Origin: an uncultured Dialister sp.
Lineage (GTDB): Bacteria; Bacillota; Negativicutes; Veillonellales; Dialisteraceae
Assembly: GCA_934178345.1 (NCBI GenBank)
Contig: CAKPQG010000002.1
Location: 93,656-157,655, forward strand
Direction: 5' to 3'
Length of the DNA stretch: 64,000 bases
Positions 8,828-16,416 of the stretch are shown here, one piece after another; position 1 is the stretch's first letter; each line of letters begins with the position of its first letter. The position numbers were made by a program, and so were the translations under genes. Below the pieces are notes generated by a model, which saw only the letters and a list, made by a program, of their open reading frames with translations, was not told the DNA's origin and made no database searches.

Positions 8828-8931
8828 AAACAGTTATACATACATCTGCTCATATGTTATAATGGGAACACGAAATAGAAGACTATTTCTACTTGCGGCA
8901 TGGCTGCGATTTCCTATAGGAGGACCTCCAT

Positions 8932-9990
8932 ATGATTACCGAACGTGAAATATTCCTGACCGATCCTGAAGAAAAAGCAAAAGTTGTCGAATTTCTGAAA
9001 GGCTTTGATCTGACTTTTACGGGGATCATTGACTATACCATGGGACTTTTTGATGATGGCAAGCTCATCGGCACCGGTTCGCTCGGCGGGCGCGTCATGC
9101 GAGATATTGCGATCAGCAGCGATTATCAGCGAAAAGGTCTGACTCACCGCATCATCAGAAACCTGCAGGGGGAATCCAACCGCCGCGGGATCAATGGAAA
9201 TCAGATCTTCACAAAGCCGAAGAATGTACCGGTCTTTGAACACATGGGCTTCAAGTGCGTGGCTGTCGCTGAGCCGTATGCAGCGCTTTTGGAGTCAGGT
9301 ACAGATACACTCGAGGACTATCTCGCGCGCGTGCGTACCTTTCTGGGCAGCGGGGAAGGGAAGAACCGCGGTGCGATCGTCATGAACTGCAATCCTTTCA
9401 CCTTGGGACACAGAAGCCTTGTCGAGTACGCGCATAACAACTGTGATGAAGTCATCATCTTTGCCGTGCAGGAAGATAGGAGCGTCTTCCCCTTCTCGAA
9501 CCGATTCACTCTCATCAAGCAGGGCGTGAAGGATATGAAGGGTGTCGAAGTCATTTCCGGCGGGGATTTCATCATTTCCAATGCGACCTTCCCGACCTAC
9601 TTCATCAAAGGCACGGATGAGCTCGCTGCGCAGACGAAACTGGATGCGACCATCTTTGCTACCCGCATCGCACCTGCGCTCAATATCACCGTCCGCTTCG
9701 TGGGCGAAGAACCGACCGACAAGACCACGCTGGCCTACAATCAGGCAATGCGTGAGGTCTTCGCTGAAAACGGGATCGAGCTTAAAGTCATTCCCCGAGA
9801 GCAGAAAGGCGATCAGATCGTTTCCGCCTCTTCGGTGCGCCGCGCTCTCGCGGCAGATGACTGGGAGACCGTCTACCGCATGGTACCGAAGACCACGCTG
9901 ACGTATCTTCGAAGCGAGGATGGGCAGAAAGTGATCCGGAATATCAAGATGCAGGAAGCATTCAAACAGATGGAAGGAAAAACGAAATAA
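8932..9990 (+). CDS. citC: [Citrate [pro-3S]-lyase] ligase
   Basis: A 352-residue enzyme that acetylates the prosthetic-group thiol of the citrate lyase acyl carrier protein using ATP and acetate, which activates citrate lyase. The N-terminal third is GNAT-like (DYQRKGLTHRII). The C-terminal part is a nucleotidyltransferase with NCNPFTLGHRSLVEYA (HxGH-like) and the late SASSVRRAL, as in CitC. AGGAGG precedes the ATG at normal distance. Unusually, no citDEF or citXG genes adjoin it in this window, and it is bounded by repeats and its own terminator. Product identity is firm; whether citrate lyase exists elsewhere in the genome cannot be seen. Confidence 0.92.
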   Translation: MITEREIFLTDPEEKAKVVEFLKGFDLTFTGIIDYTMGLFDDGKLIGTGSLGGRVMRDIAISSDYQRKGLTHRIIRNLQGESNRRGINGNQIFTKPKNVPVFEHMGFKCVAVAEPYAALLESGTDTLEDYLARVRTFLGSGEGKNRGAIVMNCNPFTLGHRSLVEYAHNNCDEVIIFAVQEDRSVFPFSNRFTLIKQGVKDMKGVEVISGGDFIISNATFPTYFIKGTDELAAQTKLDATIFATRIAPALNITVRFVGEEPTDKTTLAYNQAMREVFAENGIELKVIPREQKGDQIVSASSVRRALAADDWETVYRMVPKTTLTYLRSEDGQKVIRNIKMQEAFKQMEGKTK

Positions 9991-9991
9991 C

Positions 9992-10031
9992 GAGAAAAGG
10001 CTAAGCTATCATGGGATGGCTTAGCCTTTTC
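9992..10031 (+). terminator. Terminator of citC
   Basis: AAAAGGCTAAGCTATC pairs with GGATGGCTTAGCCTTTT across a 3-base loop and continues into T-rich sequence. Confidence 0.85.
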
Positions 10032-10038
10032 TTATTCC

Positions 10039-10150
10039 TGGTGATTAGGGATTAGGGATTAGTGATTAGGGATTAGTAGCAGGCGAGAGGCTTTCAAACG
10101 TAATCAAGGGGCGGGACGCCCCAAGGGCTAACCCTGAACCCTGAACCTGT
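10039..10150. repeat. Heptamer repeat block between citC and birA
   Basis: GTGATTAG/GGATTAG units are followed by a module with CTTTCAAACGTAATCAAGG...GGGCTAACCC and TGAACCC units. Confidence 0.7.
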
Positions 10151-10180
10151 TTCTAATGTCAATCCTGCTTTATAAAATAG

Positions 10181-10228
10181 TTGACCAATGGTTTACAACT
10201 GATTATAATAAGGAAAAATAGTAAACCA
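10181..10228 (+). promoter_or_regulatory. birA promoter with overlapping inverted repeat (candidate BirA operator)
   Basis: TTGACC (10181-10186) and TATAAT (10204-10209) are 17 bases apart. An inverted repeat lies across it: GGTTTACAA at 10190-10198 in the spacer and TAGTAAACC at 10219-10227 just after the -10. These words match the two half-sites of the known biotin operator (TTGTAAACC and GGTTTACAA) but in everted order. Autoregulation by the DNA-binding domain of BirA is plausible and unproven. Confidence 0.5.
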
Positions 10229-10255
10229 AACATTTCCTGTATAGGGGGCATTTCT

Positions 10256-11245
10256 ATGCGAAACGAAATTCTGGATTATTTCCGCAAAGCCAATGGTCAG
10301 TTCATCTCCGGCGAGCAGATCTCCCGGGATCTGCATGTGTCGCGGACGGCCATCTGGAAGCACATCAATATTTTAAAAGAACGCGGTTATATTTTCGAGT
10401 CCAGCACGCGCAAGGGCTATCGACTGATCTATGCGCCCAATCTTTTGACACCGCTGGAAATCGACAGCGCGCTGCACACGGAGACCTTTGGCCGTCACGT
10501 GGTCTATCTCTCTAGCACCACATCGACGAATGAAGAAGCGAAGAAGATCGCGCGCGAGGGCGCAGAAGAGGGGACCATCGTCGTAGCGGAGGAACAGACG
10601 GGCGGCCGTGGACGTCTCACGCGCTCCTTCTACTGCCCCTTTGCGAAAGGGATCTGGTTTACGCTGATTCTCCGTCCGAAATTCTTCCCGCTGGAAGCGT
10701 CCAAATGTACGCTGATGGCAGCCGTGGGCGTCTGCCGTGGGATCCGCCGTCTGGGTCTTCAGGACGCGGGCATCAAGTGGCCCAATGATATTCTTTATCA
10801 TGGTAAGAAGCTGGTCGGCATCCTGACGGAAATGTCTGCCTCCATGGAAAAGATCGACTACATCATCATCGGTGCCGGTATCAATACAGGGATGAAGAAA
10901 AGCGAATTCCCGGAGCTCTTCCGTGAAAGTGCCACCTCTTTCCTGGCAGAGGGGATCGATGTTTCCCGTAAGGATCTCCTTGCTGCCATTCTGGCGGAGC
11001 TGGAGAAGGAGTACGAGATCGCACAGACACAGGGCTTTGACAAGGTGCTTGAGGACTGGAAAGCTCTCTCCGTCACCTTAGGTCAGGATGTCCGCGTCAT
11101 CATGGGCGAGGAAAACTATACCGGCAAGGCGGTCGACATCGATAAGGATGGCTGTCTCCTTGTCGATACCGGTGAAAAGGTCGAGCGCGTCATCGCAGGC
11201 GATGTCTCCATCCGCCCGATCGATGCGCCGCTCCCGAAACGATAA
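10256..11245 (+). CDS. birA: Bifunctional biotin--[acetyl-CoA-carboxylase] ligase and biotin operon repressor
   Basis: A 329-residue protein that makes biotinyl-5'-AMP and transfers biotin to carrier proteins. Residues ~1-60 form a winged helix-turn-helix (SGEQISRDLHVSRTAIWKHI), so it is a regulator-type BirA. The catalytic core has TSTNEEAK, GGRGRLTRSF (adenylate-binding loop near residue 117) and KWPNDI with the substrate-binding Lys. The C-terminal SH3-like domain follows. AGGGGG precedes the ATG at 10256; a longer frame from 10181 would start inside the promoter. bioY follows 0.5 kb downstream, so the two probably share a biotin regulon. Confidence 0.95.
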   Translation: MRNEILDYFRKANGQFISGEQISRDLHVSRTAIWKHINILKERGYIFESSTRKGYRLIYAPNLLTPLEIDSALHTETFGRHVVYLSSTTSTNEEAKKIAREGAEEGTIVVAEEQTGGRGRLTRSFYCPFAKGIWFTLILRPKFFPLEASKCTLMAAVGVCRGIRRLGLQDAGIKWPNDILYHGKKLVGILTEMSASMEKIDYIIIGAGINTGMKKSEFPELFRESATSFLAEGIDVSRKDLLAAILAELEKEYEIAQTQGFDKVLEDWKALSVTLGQDVRVIMGEENYTGKAVDIDKDGCLLVDTGEKVERVIAGDVSIRPIDAPLPKR

Positions 11246-11740
11246 GTGCGGTTGGCAGGTAAGTGGTGAAAAACAAACGGGTTCTGAAGGGGCAATGGGT
11301 TCAACGAGGGGCGGCGCAAAATAATATGGGAGCGCCGCGAGTTCAGAAATAGTGGCATTCTCGTATCGTTCCTCTTTCTATTTGCGGCTGAGCCGCCACC
11401 ACAAGTTTGAAAGCAGGGATGAGTGGCTGGGGAGCGGGAGTGGCTAGGGATTAGGAGTGACTGGTAACTAGTGACTGAGGTTCTCTGGTATCGTCATCCC
11501 GAGCGTAGCCGAGGGATCTTTACTGCACTGCAGAAAATCAGCGTGTATGTGCTGAGGAAAAACGGTGTCTTGGTGCTGTCTCACATCAGGCAATGAGCGT
11601 ACTGCAATAGAGATTTCTCGGCTACGCTCGAAATGACGACGGCGCGAAGCGCTATCAAAATTCTGCGGCGCTTCTGGTTTTTATGCGCCGCACCACCCCC
11701 GCCCTACCTATAGAACCCGCTGAACCCTTATTCCTCATTC
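11246..11740. repeat. Intergenic repeat mosaic between birA and bioY
   Basis: Nothing coding is seen. Contents: GGTTCAACGAGGGGCGGCGCAA half module, TTGCGGCTGAGCCGCC module (about 11392), TTTGAAAGCAGG, GGATTAG and GTGACTR units (11425-11480), a copy of the module that reads TCATCCCGAGCGTAGCCGAG with its inverse near 11615-11640, the GCGGCGC...GCGCCGC module (11662-11690) and period-9 GAACC units. Confidence 0.75.
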
Positions 11741-11759
11741 ACGAAAGAAGGTCTTTCCT

Positions 11760-12329
11760 TTGGAAAAAGGACATATGCATGATATGATCAGTGCCGCTTT
11801 ATTTGCGGGCATTATGGCGATCCTGTCACAGTTTACATTCCCCATCGGTGCTGTGCCGATCACGCTGCAGAGCTTCGTCTGTGCGCTGGCCGGCGGTGTA
11901 CTGGGACGGAAGTGGGGCGCGATCTCCATCGGACTATGGCTTCTCCTTGGGATGCTTGGCATCCCGATCCTTACCATGGGGAAGGCTGGCATCGGCATCT
12001 TCCTTTCTCCGGTCGGCGGCTACTATCTGGGCTTCGTCGTCATGGCTTGGCTCTCGGGCTTCCGCCTGGCACAGAAGGGGCACTTCGTGCGCCAGATCGC
12101 CTGTGCACTGGCCGGTCTTGTCTGCTGCTATGTTCTGGGGACGGTATGGTTCATGGGCTATTTCCAGTACGGCCTTGACAAAGACATGCCGCTGTGGACG
12201 GCGCTCACCATGACGGTCTTCCCCTTCATCGCATTTGATCTCATCAAAGTCATTCTGGGTGTCCTTGCCGGTACCCGGATCCGTCAGGCGCTGCATCAGG
12301 CAGGATTCTATCCGTCCTTGGAGCATTGA
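11760..12329 (+). CDS. bioY: Biotin transporter BioY (ECF substrate-binding component)
   Basis: A 189-residue membrane protein with about six helices, the S-component that binds biotin. Family features seen are ISAALFAGIMAILSQFTFPIG...VPITLQSFV at the N-terminus, GRKWGAISIGLWLLLGMLGIP, and FLSPVGGYYLGFV. BioY can work alone or with the EcfAAT module, which is not in the window. The TTG at 11760 has GAAGG 9 bases before it; the ATG at 11775 has only a close AAAGG, so either could be the true start. It stands in its own unit with a terminator after it. Confidence 0.92.
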   Translation: MEKGHMHDMISAALFAGIMAILSQFTFPIGAVPITLQSFVCALAGGVLGRKWGAISIGLWLLLGMLGIPILTMGKAGIGIFLSPVGGYYLGFVVMAWLSGFRLAQKGHFVRQIACALAGLVCCYVLGTVWFMGYFQYGLDKDMPLWTALTMTVFPFIAFDLIKVILGVLAGTRIRQALHQAGFYPSLEH

Positions 12330-12372
12330 GCGTGTAAAGACGTATTGATCTCACCTGAGAAGCAGTGTGGCC

Positions 12373-12418
12373 TTAAAAACGTTTCATCTCATTTTGAGGT
12401 GAGACGTTTTATTTTTGT
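12373..12418 (+). terminator. Terminator of bioY
   Basis: AAAACGTTTCATCTC pairs with GAGGTGAGACGTTTT (one G-T pair) around a short loop, followed by ATTTTTG. Confidence 0.8.
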
Positions 12419-12539
12419 TTCGCTATCAGACCTTCTTGCTGCCAGCCAAGCATCCCTTCGTATCTCTCATCCCGCCTTTTTTATTCATAACTCTTTCTGC
12501 ATGGGATTTTTCATTCATATCAGAATAATCATTTTTCTC

Positions 12540-12568
12540 TTGACAGAATGGAAACTTTGTTGCATTAT
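12540..12568 (+). promoter_or_regulatory. Predicted promoter for coaX
   Basis: TTGACA (12540-12545) and CATTAT (12563-12568) are 17 bases apart. About 80 bases of leader precede the coaX start. The rest of the 12330-12657 gap holds the bioY terminator and no repeats. Confidence 0.6.
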
Positions 12569-12657
12569 ACACATGGTAACAAGGGGGATGATTTCAGAAG
12601 GACAAGAATACCCCTTGAAATTATTGGCTATGCGCCATTCACTTGGAGGAGATGCAC

Positions 12658-13446
12658 ATGCTTCTTGCTTTTGATGTAGGAAATACGAATATCGTCTGTG
12701 GTGTATATAAGGATAGAAAATTGATCCGTCACTGGAGGGTAGCAACTGATACCCTGCAGACCGCGGATGGATACGCTGCACTGCTGGGCAATCTTTTCCA
12801 ACTGACTGGTCTCAGCTTCAAAGAGGTAGAAGATATCATTATTTCTACTGTCGTCCCTCCGATCATTCCTATTCTGGAAACGATGTCTCAGCGCTACTTC
12901 CATACCAAGCCGATCCTTGTGGGGCCTGGCATCAAGACAGGGCTGAATATCCTCTATGATAACCCGAAGGAGCTTGGGGCTGACCGTATCGTGAATGCCG
13001 TAGCTGCTGTGGATGAGTACAAATGCCCTCTGATCATCATCGACATGGGTACTGCGACCACGTTCTGCGTCTTAGACACCAAGGGCAACTATCTGGGTGG
13101 TGCTGTCGCACCGGGCATCGGGATCTCCATGGAAGCCCTCTTCCAGAGAGCCTCGAAGCTTCCGCGCATCGAGCTGGTCAAGACGCCGAGCATCATTTGC
13201 CGCAATACCGTTTCCGCGATGCAGGCAGGAATCTATTACGGTTTCGTCGGACAGATCGATGAGATCGTGAACCGCATCAAAGAGGAACTGAATGAGAAAA
13301 ATGTCAAGGTCATTGCGACCGGCGGTCTTGCCACTCTCATCGCGAAGTCTTCGAAGACCATCGACATCGTGGATCCGATGCTGACACTGAAGGGGCTTCT
13401 TGTCCTGTATGAAAAAAATAAAGCGGATAAGAAGAGAGAAGCGTAA
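12658..13446 (+). CDS. coaX: Type III pantothenate kinase
   Basis: A 262-residue ASKHA-fold kinase that phosphorylates pantothenate, the first step of CoA synthesis. The N-terminal phosphate motif is DVGNTN (residues 6-11); GADRIVNAVAA and IIDMGTATTFCVLD are the family's substrate and second phosphate motifs, and GGLATLI lies near the end. GGAGGA sits 7 bases before the ATG at 12658, so the longer reading from TTG 12643 is not preferred. In many Firmicutes coaX neighbours birA or ftsH; here it follows the birA-bioY pair, so cofactor genes are grouped. Confidence 0.96.
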   Translation: MLLAFDVGNTNIVCGVYKDRKLIRHWRVATDTLQTADGYAALLGNLFQLTGLSFKEVEDIIISTVVPPIIPILETMSQRYFHTKPILVGPGIKTGLNILYDNPKELGADRIVNAVAAVDEYKCPLIIIDMGTATTFCVLDTKGNYLGGAVAPGIGISMEALFQRASKLPRIELVKTPSIICRNTVSAMQAGIYYGFVGQIDEIVNRIKEELNEKNVKVIATGGLATLIAKSSKTIDIVDPMLTLKGLLVLYEKNKADKKREA

Positions 13447-13512
13447 GAGAATGCCCGATTTACAGGTTCTGCGCCGCTCCCTGTAGAATCCTTTCGTCAT
13501 GAATCCATGAGG

Positions 13513-13569
13513 CCTCCGGGTGAATACGGATCCAATCATTATGATGGGATCTCGTGTTTCCCCGGAGGC
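13513..13569 (+). terminator. Long imperfect hairpin after coaX
   Basis: CCTCCGGG and CCCGGAGG close a stem of more than 20 pairs that continues through GGATC/GATCY and ATCAT/ATGAT. A T-rich tract lies about 15 bases after it, so it probably terminates coaX. The inner part closely resembles the hairpin at 17343-17389 after trxB. Confidence 0.55.
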
Positions 13570-13600
13570 AGATATTTCTGCATTTTTTCTTTTTTCCCTC

Positions 13601-13629
13601 TTGCAATTTCTACCCGTGTCGTGTATAAT
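13601..13629 (+). promoter_or_regulatory. Promoter of tRNA-Glu
   Basis: TTGCAA (13601-13606) and TATAAT (13624-13629) are spaced by 17 bases. The tRNA begins 11 bases after the -10. Confidence 0.7.
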
Positions 13630-13640
13630 TATTTGCACAT

Positions 13641-13716
13641 GGCCGGTTAGTCAAACGGTTAAGACGCTGCGTTCTCAGCGCAGAGAGTATGGGTTCGAAT
13701 CCCATACCGGTCACCA
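13641..13716 (+). tRNA. tRNA-Glu (anticodon CTC)
   Basis: A 76-base cloverleaf with CCA encoded. The acceptor arms GGCCGGT and ACCGGTC pair, the D-loop region is TAGTCAAACGGTTAAGAC, the anticodon stem CTGCG/CGCAG encloses TTCTCAG with CTC at the anticodon, and the T arm is ATGGG-TTCGAAT-CCCAT. CTC reads the GAG Glu codon. It is flanked by its own promoter and terminator and is the only tRNA seen in the window. Confidence 0.96.
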
Positions 13717-13721
13717 AAATG

Positions 13722-13757
13722 AAAGCGCCTCGATTCGAAAGGATCGAGGCGCTTTTT
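13722..13757 (+). terminator. Terminator of tRNA-Glu
   Basis: AAAGCGCCTCGAT pairs with ATCGAGGCGCTTT, then TTT. It lies 6 bases after the CCA end and may also stop the converging azlCD transcript. Confidence 0.9.
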
Positions 13758-13784
13758 GCATGACAGGGGAATAACGAGACCCCC

Positions 13785-14123
13785 TCAAGGAAACACATAC
13801 TGCACAAGTCCCATGTAAAGGATCGTGCCGGCGGCCATGGAGAGCATCATTTGCCGTTTCCAGAGGTGGAGCAGCGTGGTCACAAGGAGGGCGATGGCTT
13901 CCGGGATACCGTGATTTCCTGACAGCAAAGAAACATTCTTCAGGCAGTACACGACGAGGAGTGCGAAGACAGCAGACGGCAGCGCTTTCCCCAGATAACG
14001 GATGTAAGAGGGGAGAGATGCCCCGGGCTTAAAAAGGAGAAAAGGAAGGGAGCGAGAAAGCATGGAGGCGAGAGAGCAGAGTGCGATGATGACGCACTGC
14101 TGCCAGAAGGGAAGCGGGCTCAT
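13785..14123 (-). CDS. azlD: Branched-chain amino acid export protein AzlD
   Basis: A 112-residue hydrophobic protein with four predicted helices, the small subunit of the AzlCD exporter for branched-chain amino acids. Family-like features are SMLSRSLPFLLFKPG near residues 20-35, followed by YIRYLGKALPSAVFALLVVYCLK. It starts at the last base of the azlC stop (TGATG overlap), typical of coupled translation in azlCD pairs. It converges with the tRNA-Glu unit. Confidence 0.9.
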   Translation of the reverse strand: MSPLPFWQQCVIIALCSLASMLSRSLPFLLFKPGASLPSYIRYLGKALPSAVFALLVVYCLKNVSLLSGNHGIPEAIALLVTTLLHLWKRQMMLSMAAGTILYMGLVQYVFP

Positions 14124-14833
14124 CAGAATCCTCCTTTCTCTTCCAATGGCTTACGATACAGTGTCATGATGAGGAGCATGAGGCCCATGGCGGGCAGGAT
14201 GAAATTCTCTTTTCCGAAAAGAAGAAGGCTGCCGATGGAGGAAGAGAGTCCGATGAGGGCAGTGTAGTGCTTCTTCTCTTTCATCCACTGCTCCAGGAGG
14301 ATAACGAGGAACATGGTCGTCATGACGAAAGAAAGACCTTTCGTATCAAAGGAAATAAGGCCGCCTAAGAGACCGCCGATCGCTGCACCCGAGCACCAGT
14401 ACAGGAAATTTAAGAGAGAGACCCAGAAGAAGAACCAGCCTTTGTCGATCGAGTAGGGGATGGTGGCAGAGTAGTTCAGCGCGAATGTCTCATCACACAT
14501 CATATAAATAAGAAAGGGCTTCTTCCAGCCGGTACCGGCGTATTTCTCGAGCATTGGGATCCCGTAGAAGAGGTGACGTGCCTGTACGGTGAAGGCGACG
14601 ACGAATGTCTCGATCGGGGCAAAGGAAGAAAGCAGCATGGAGATCGTGACGAATTCCAAAGAGCCGCCGAAAATGATCGCGGCCATTGCCATGGGATAGA
14701 CCCAGGAGAAGCCGAGCGTATTCATATAGAAACCGTAAGCAAAGGCGAGAAACCAAAATCCCGCGAAAATGGGGAGTGTCAGTGGAAAGGCCTCTGCCAA
14801 AGCCGCCATGGCGGCGCCATTTTTCCTCATCAT
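14123..14833 (-). CDS. azlC: Branched-chain amino acid export protein AzlC
   Basis: A 236-residue integral membrane protein, the large subunit of the branched-chain amino acid (and analogue) exporter. The AzlC hallmarks are the early FAYGFYMNTLGFSWVYPMAM, the GGSLEFV segment, RHLFYGIPML and the DETFAL motif. AGGAGG stands before the ATG. The pair azlC-azlD forms an operon on the minus strand. A promoter-like TTGTCA-17-TATGAT lies upstream at 14907-14879. No Lrp-type regulator adjoins it here. Confidence 0.93.
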   Translation of the reverse strand: MMRKNGAAMAALAEAFPLTLPIFAGFWFLAFAYGFYMNTLGFSWVYPMAMAAIIFGGSLEFVTISMLLSSFAPIETFVVAFTVQARHLFYGIPMLEKYAGTGWKKPFLIYMMCDETFALNYSATIPYSIDKGWFFFWVSLLNFLYWCSGAAIGGLLGGLISFDTKGLSFVMTTMFLVILLEQWMKEKKHYTALIGLSSSIGSLLLFGKENFILPAMGLMLLIMTLYRKPLEEKGGF

Positions 14834-14878
14834 AAGAGTCCTCCTAAAAACTGTTACGATGGATGAGAGTTGAATACC

Positions 14879-14907
14879 ATCATAGACTATTTGGGGGAGA
14901 ATGACAA
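14879..14907 (-). promoter_or_regulatory. Predicted promoter of azlCD
   Basis: Read on the minus strand, TTGTCA (14907-14902) and TATGAT (14884-14879) are 17 bases apart, about 45 bases before the azlC ATG. Confidence 0.5.
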
Positions 14908-14919
14908 GGGAAAAGGGGG

Positions 14920-15172
14920 CAGGGGTAGCCAGTGGGGCGCTGCGGCCCTTGATTACGGATGAAAGCGCTGCTTCGAGTGAGGAATAAGGAATGAGAAATG
15001 AAGGTGGCGGCTTCGCCGTGATCGATGACGAGGTCGCAGCTGTTCTGGCATTCGTTATCTCAAGTACGACGTTTCTCGCCGCTCAGTATGACGAAACGGG
15101 GCGATGTCCGAAGGTAGTATTCAAGTCACTGGTCGCTCGGTGCTCCTAATCCCCAATCCCTAATCCCTAGGA
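14920..15172. repeat. Intergenic repeat mosaic between azlC and mscS
   Basis: Modules seen: the GGGGCGCTGCGGCCCTTGATTACGGATGAAAGC module, GGAATAAGGAATGAG heptamers (about 14980-15000), GGTGGCGGCTTCGCCG (15002-15018), a CGCTCAGTATGACGAAACG segment, GTCACTGGTCGC and CTAATCCC heptamers (15125-15170). No gene is seen. Confidence 0.75.
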
Positions 15173-15236
15173 ACCTAAAATTGTGGTACAATGAAAAAAA
15201 GACTATACCAGCGATCAAGAGTAAAGGAGAATACCT

Positions 15237-16094
15237 ATGGAACCCAGCGTTGTCACGAAGGTCGTCACAGACGAGCTCAGTATCACCACCCGCTTCATCA
15301 ATGGACTGAAGGAACTCGCCATGACGCGCGGGATCGATTTCCTTGAAGCACTTATCATTTTCAGCATCGGCTACATCATCTGTCGCTACATCCGCCGCGT
15401 CGTCGCGCACATTCTGGAGAAGAGCGAGGTGGATCCGTCAGCAAAGACCTTTATTGAAGAGATCATTTTCTTCTTCTGTCTGGCCATCGTCGTACTGGTC
15501 GCGCTGGGAACGGCAGGCGTCGGTACAGGGACTCTCGCGGCTGCTTTTGGCGGCGTGGGTCTGGCGATCGGTCTTGGGCTCAAGGATAATATCGGCAATG
15601 TAGCCTCCGGCATTTTCATTCTCATCTTCCGCCCCTTCCGTGTGGGTGACTACATCCAGGTTGCTTCGAATCAAGGCACAGTGACGGAGATCAGCATCAT
15701 GTACACCATGCTTTCGACGCTGGGAAATCAGCGTATCGTCATCCCGAATTCCTCTCTGACGAGCAGCGTCATCAAGAATTTCTCTGCCTATGATACCAGA
15801 AATCTGGAGATGACCTTCGATGTCGGCTATGACACGGATCTGAAATCCTGTGTGGAGCTCCTCAAAAAGATATTCACAGAGGATGCGTATGTGGTCGATA
15901 AGGAAAAGCTCACCATCTATGTGAGCGGTATGGCTGACTCCTCCATCCGCATCTATGTCCGCGCTGCCGTAGAACGTGCGAAATACTTCGATGCGCAGAA
16001 TGACCTTTACATCCGCGTGAAAGAGGCCTTCGATGCAGCGGGGATCGATATCCCCTTCCCGCAGCTTGTCGTGCATCAGGCAGAAAAGGAATGA
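15237..16094 (+). CDS. mscS: Small-conductance mechanosensitive channel, MscS family
   Basis: A 285-residue channel that opens under membrane tension to release solutes in hypo-osmotic shock. Two or three N-terminal helices precede the pore helix, which is the Gly/Ala-rich stretch AFGGVGLAIGLGLKDNIGN. The beta domain follows (RPFRVGDYIQV, GTVTEI, RIVIPNSSL) and then the alpha/beta C-terminal domain. Length is close to E. coli MscS (286). AAAGGAGA precedes the ATG. It stands alone between two repeat mosaics. Confidence 0.94.
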   Translation: MEPSVVTKVVTDELSITTRFINGLKELAMTRGIDFLEALIIFSIGYIICRYIRRVVAHILEKSEVDPSAKTFIEEIIFFFCLAIVVLVALGTAGVGTGTLAAAFGGVGLAIGLGLKDNIGNVASGIFILIFRPFRVGDYIQVASNQGTVTEISIMYTMLSTLGNQRIVIPNSSLTSSVIKNFSAYDTRNLEMTFDVGYDTDLKSCVELLKKIFTEDAYVVDKEKLTIYVSGMADSSIRIYVRAAVERAKYFDAQNDLYIRVKEAFDAAGIDIPFPQLVVHQAEKE

Positions 16095-16335
16095 GGGTTC
16101 AACGGGTTCTGTAGGTTCAGAAGGTTCAACGGGGTTGGCGCGGTGCATGAAAATAGAGAAGCGCCGCGGAGTATATAGTGGTGATGCCATGAGCTGGCAT
16201 TGTAGTCATGAGTAACTAGTGGCTAGGGATTAGGAACCTCGAGTGACTTGTGACTTGAATACCACTCTCGGGCATCGCCTCATATACTTGCGGCGAAGCC
16301 GCCACCACAACCCTGAACCCTGAACCATGAACCTT
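16095..16335. repeat. Intergenic repeat mosaic between mscS and trxB
   Basis: Order: GGTTCA units (16096-16133), inverse-oriented GCGCGGTGC...AAGCGCCGCGGAG module (16137-16170), GTGACTR and GGATTAG heptamers (16210-16255), ACTTGCGGCGAAGCCGCCACC module (about 16283-16306) and TGAACC heptamers. Confidence 0.75.
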
Positions 16336-16343
16336 TCCTTCAG

Positions 16344-16372
16344 TTGCCAAATCTTCCTGTTTACGCTATAAT
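16344..16372 (+). promoter_or_regulatory. Predicted promoter of trxB
   Basis: TTGCCA (16344-16349) and TATAAT (16367-16372) are 17 bases apart. Just after it lies the imperfect dyad CTATAT...ATATAG (16373-16398), a possible regulator site. Confidence 0.55.
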
Positions 16373-16416
16373 CTATATAACGATAAATTTCGATATAGAA
16401 AAAGAGGAGGATACCT

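Noticed and set aside
16373..16400. Fur- or PerR-type box before trxB
   Set aside because: The dyad CTATAT...ATATAG is imperfect and does not match the known consensus of these regulators well enough to name one.
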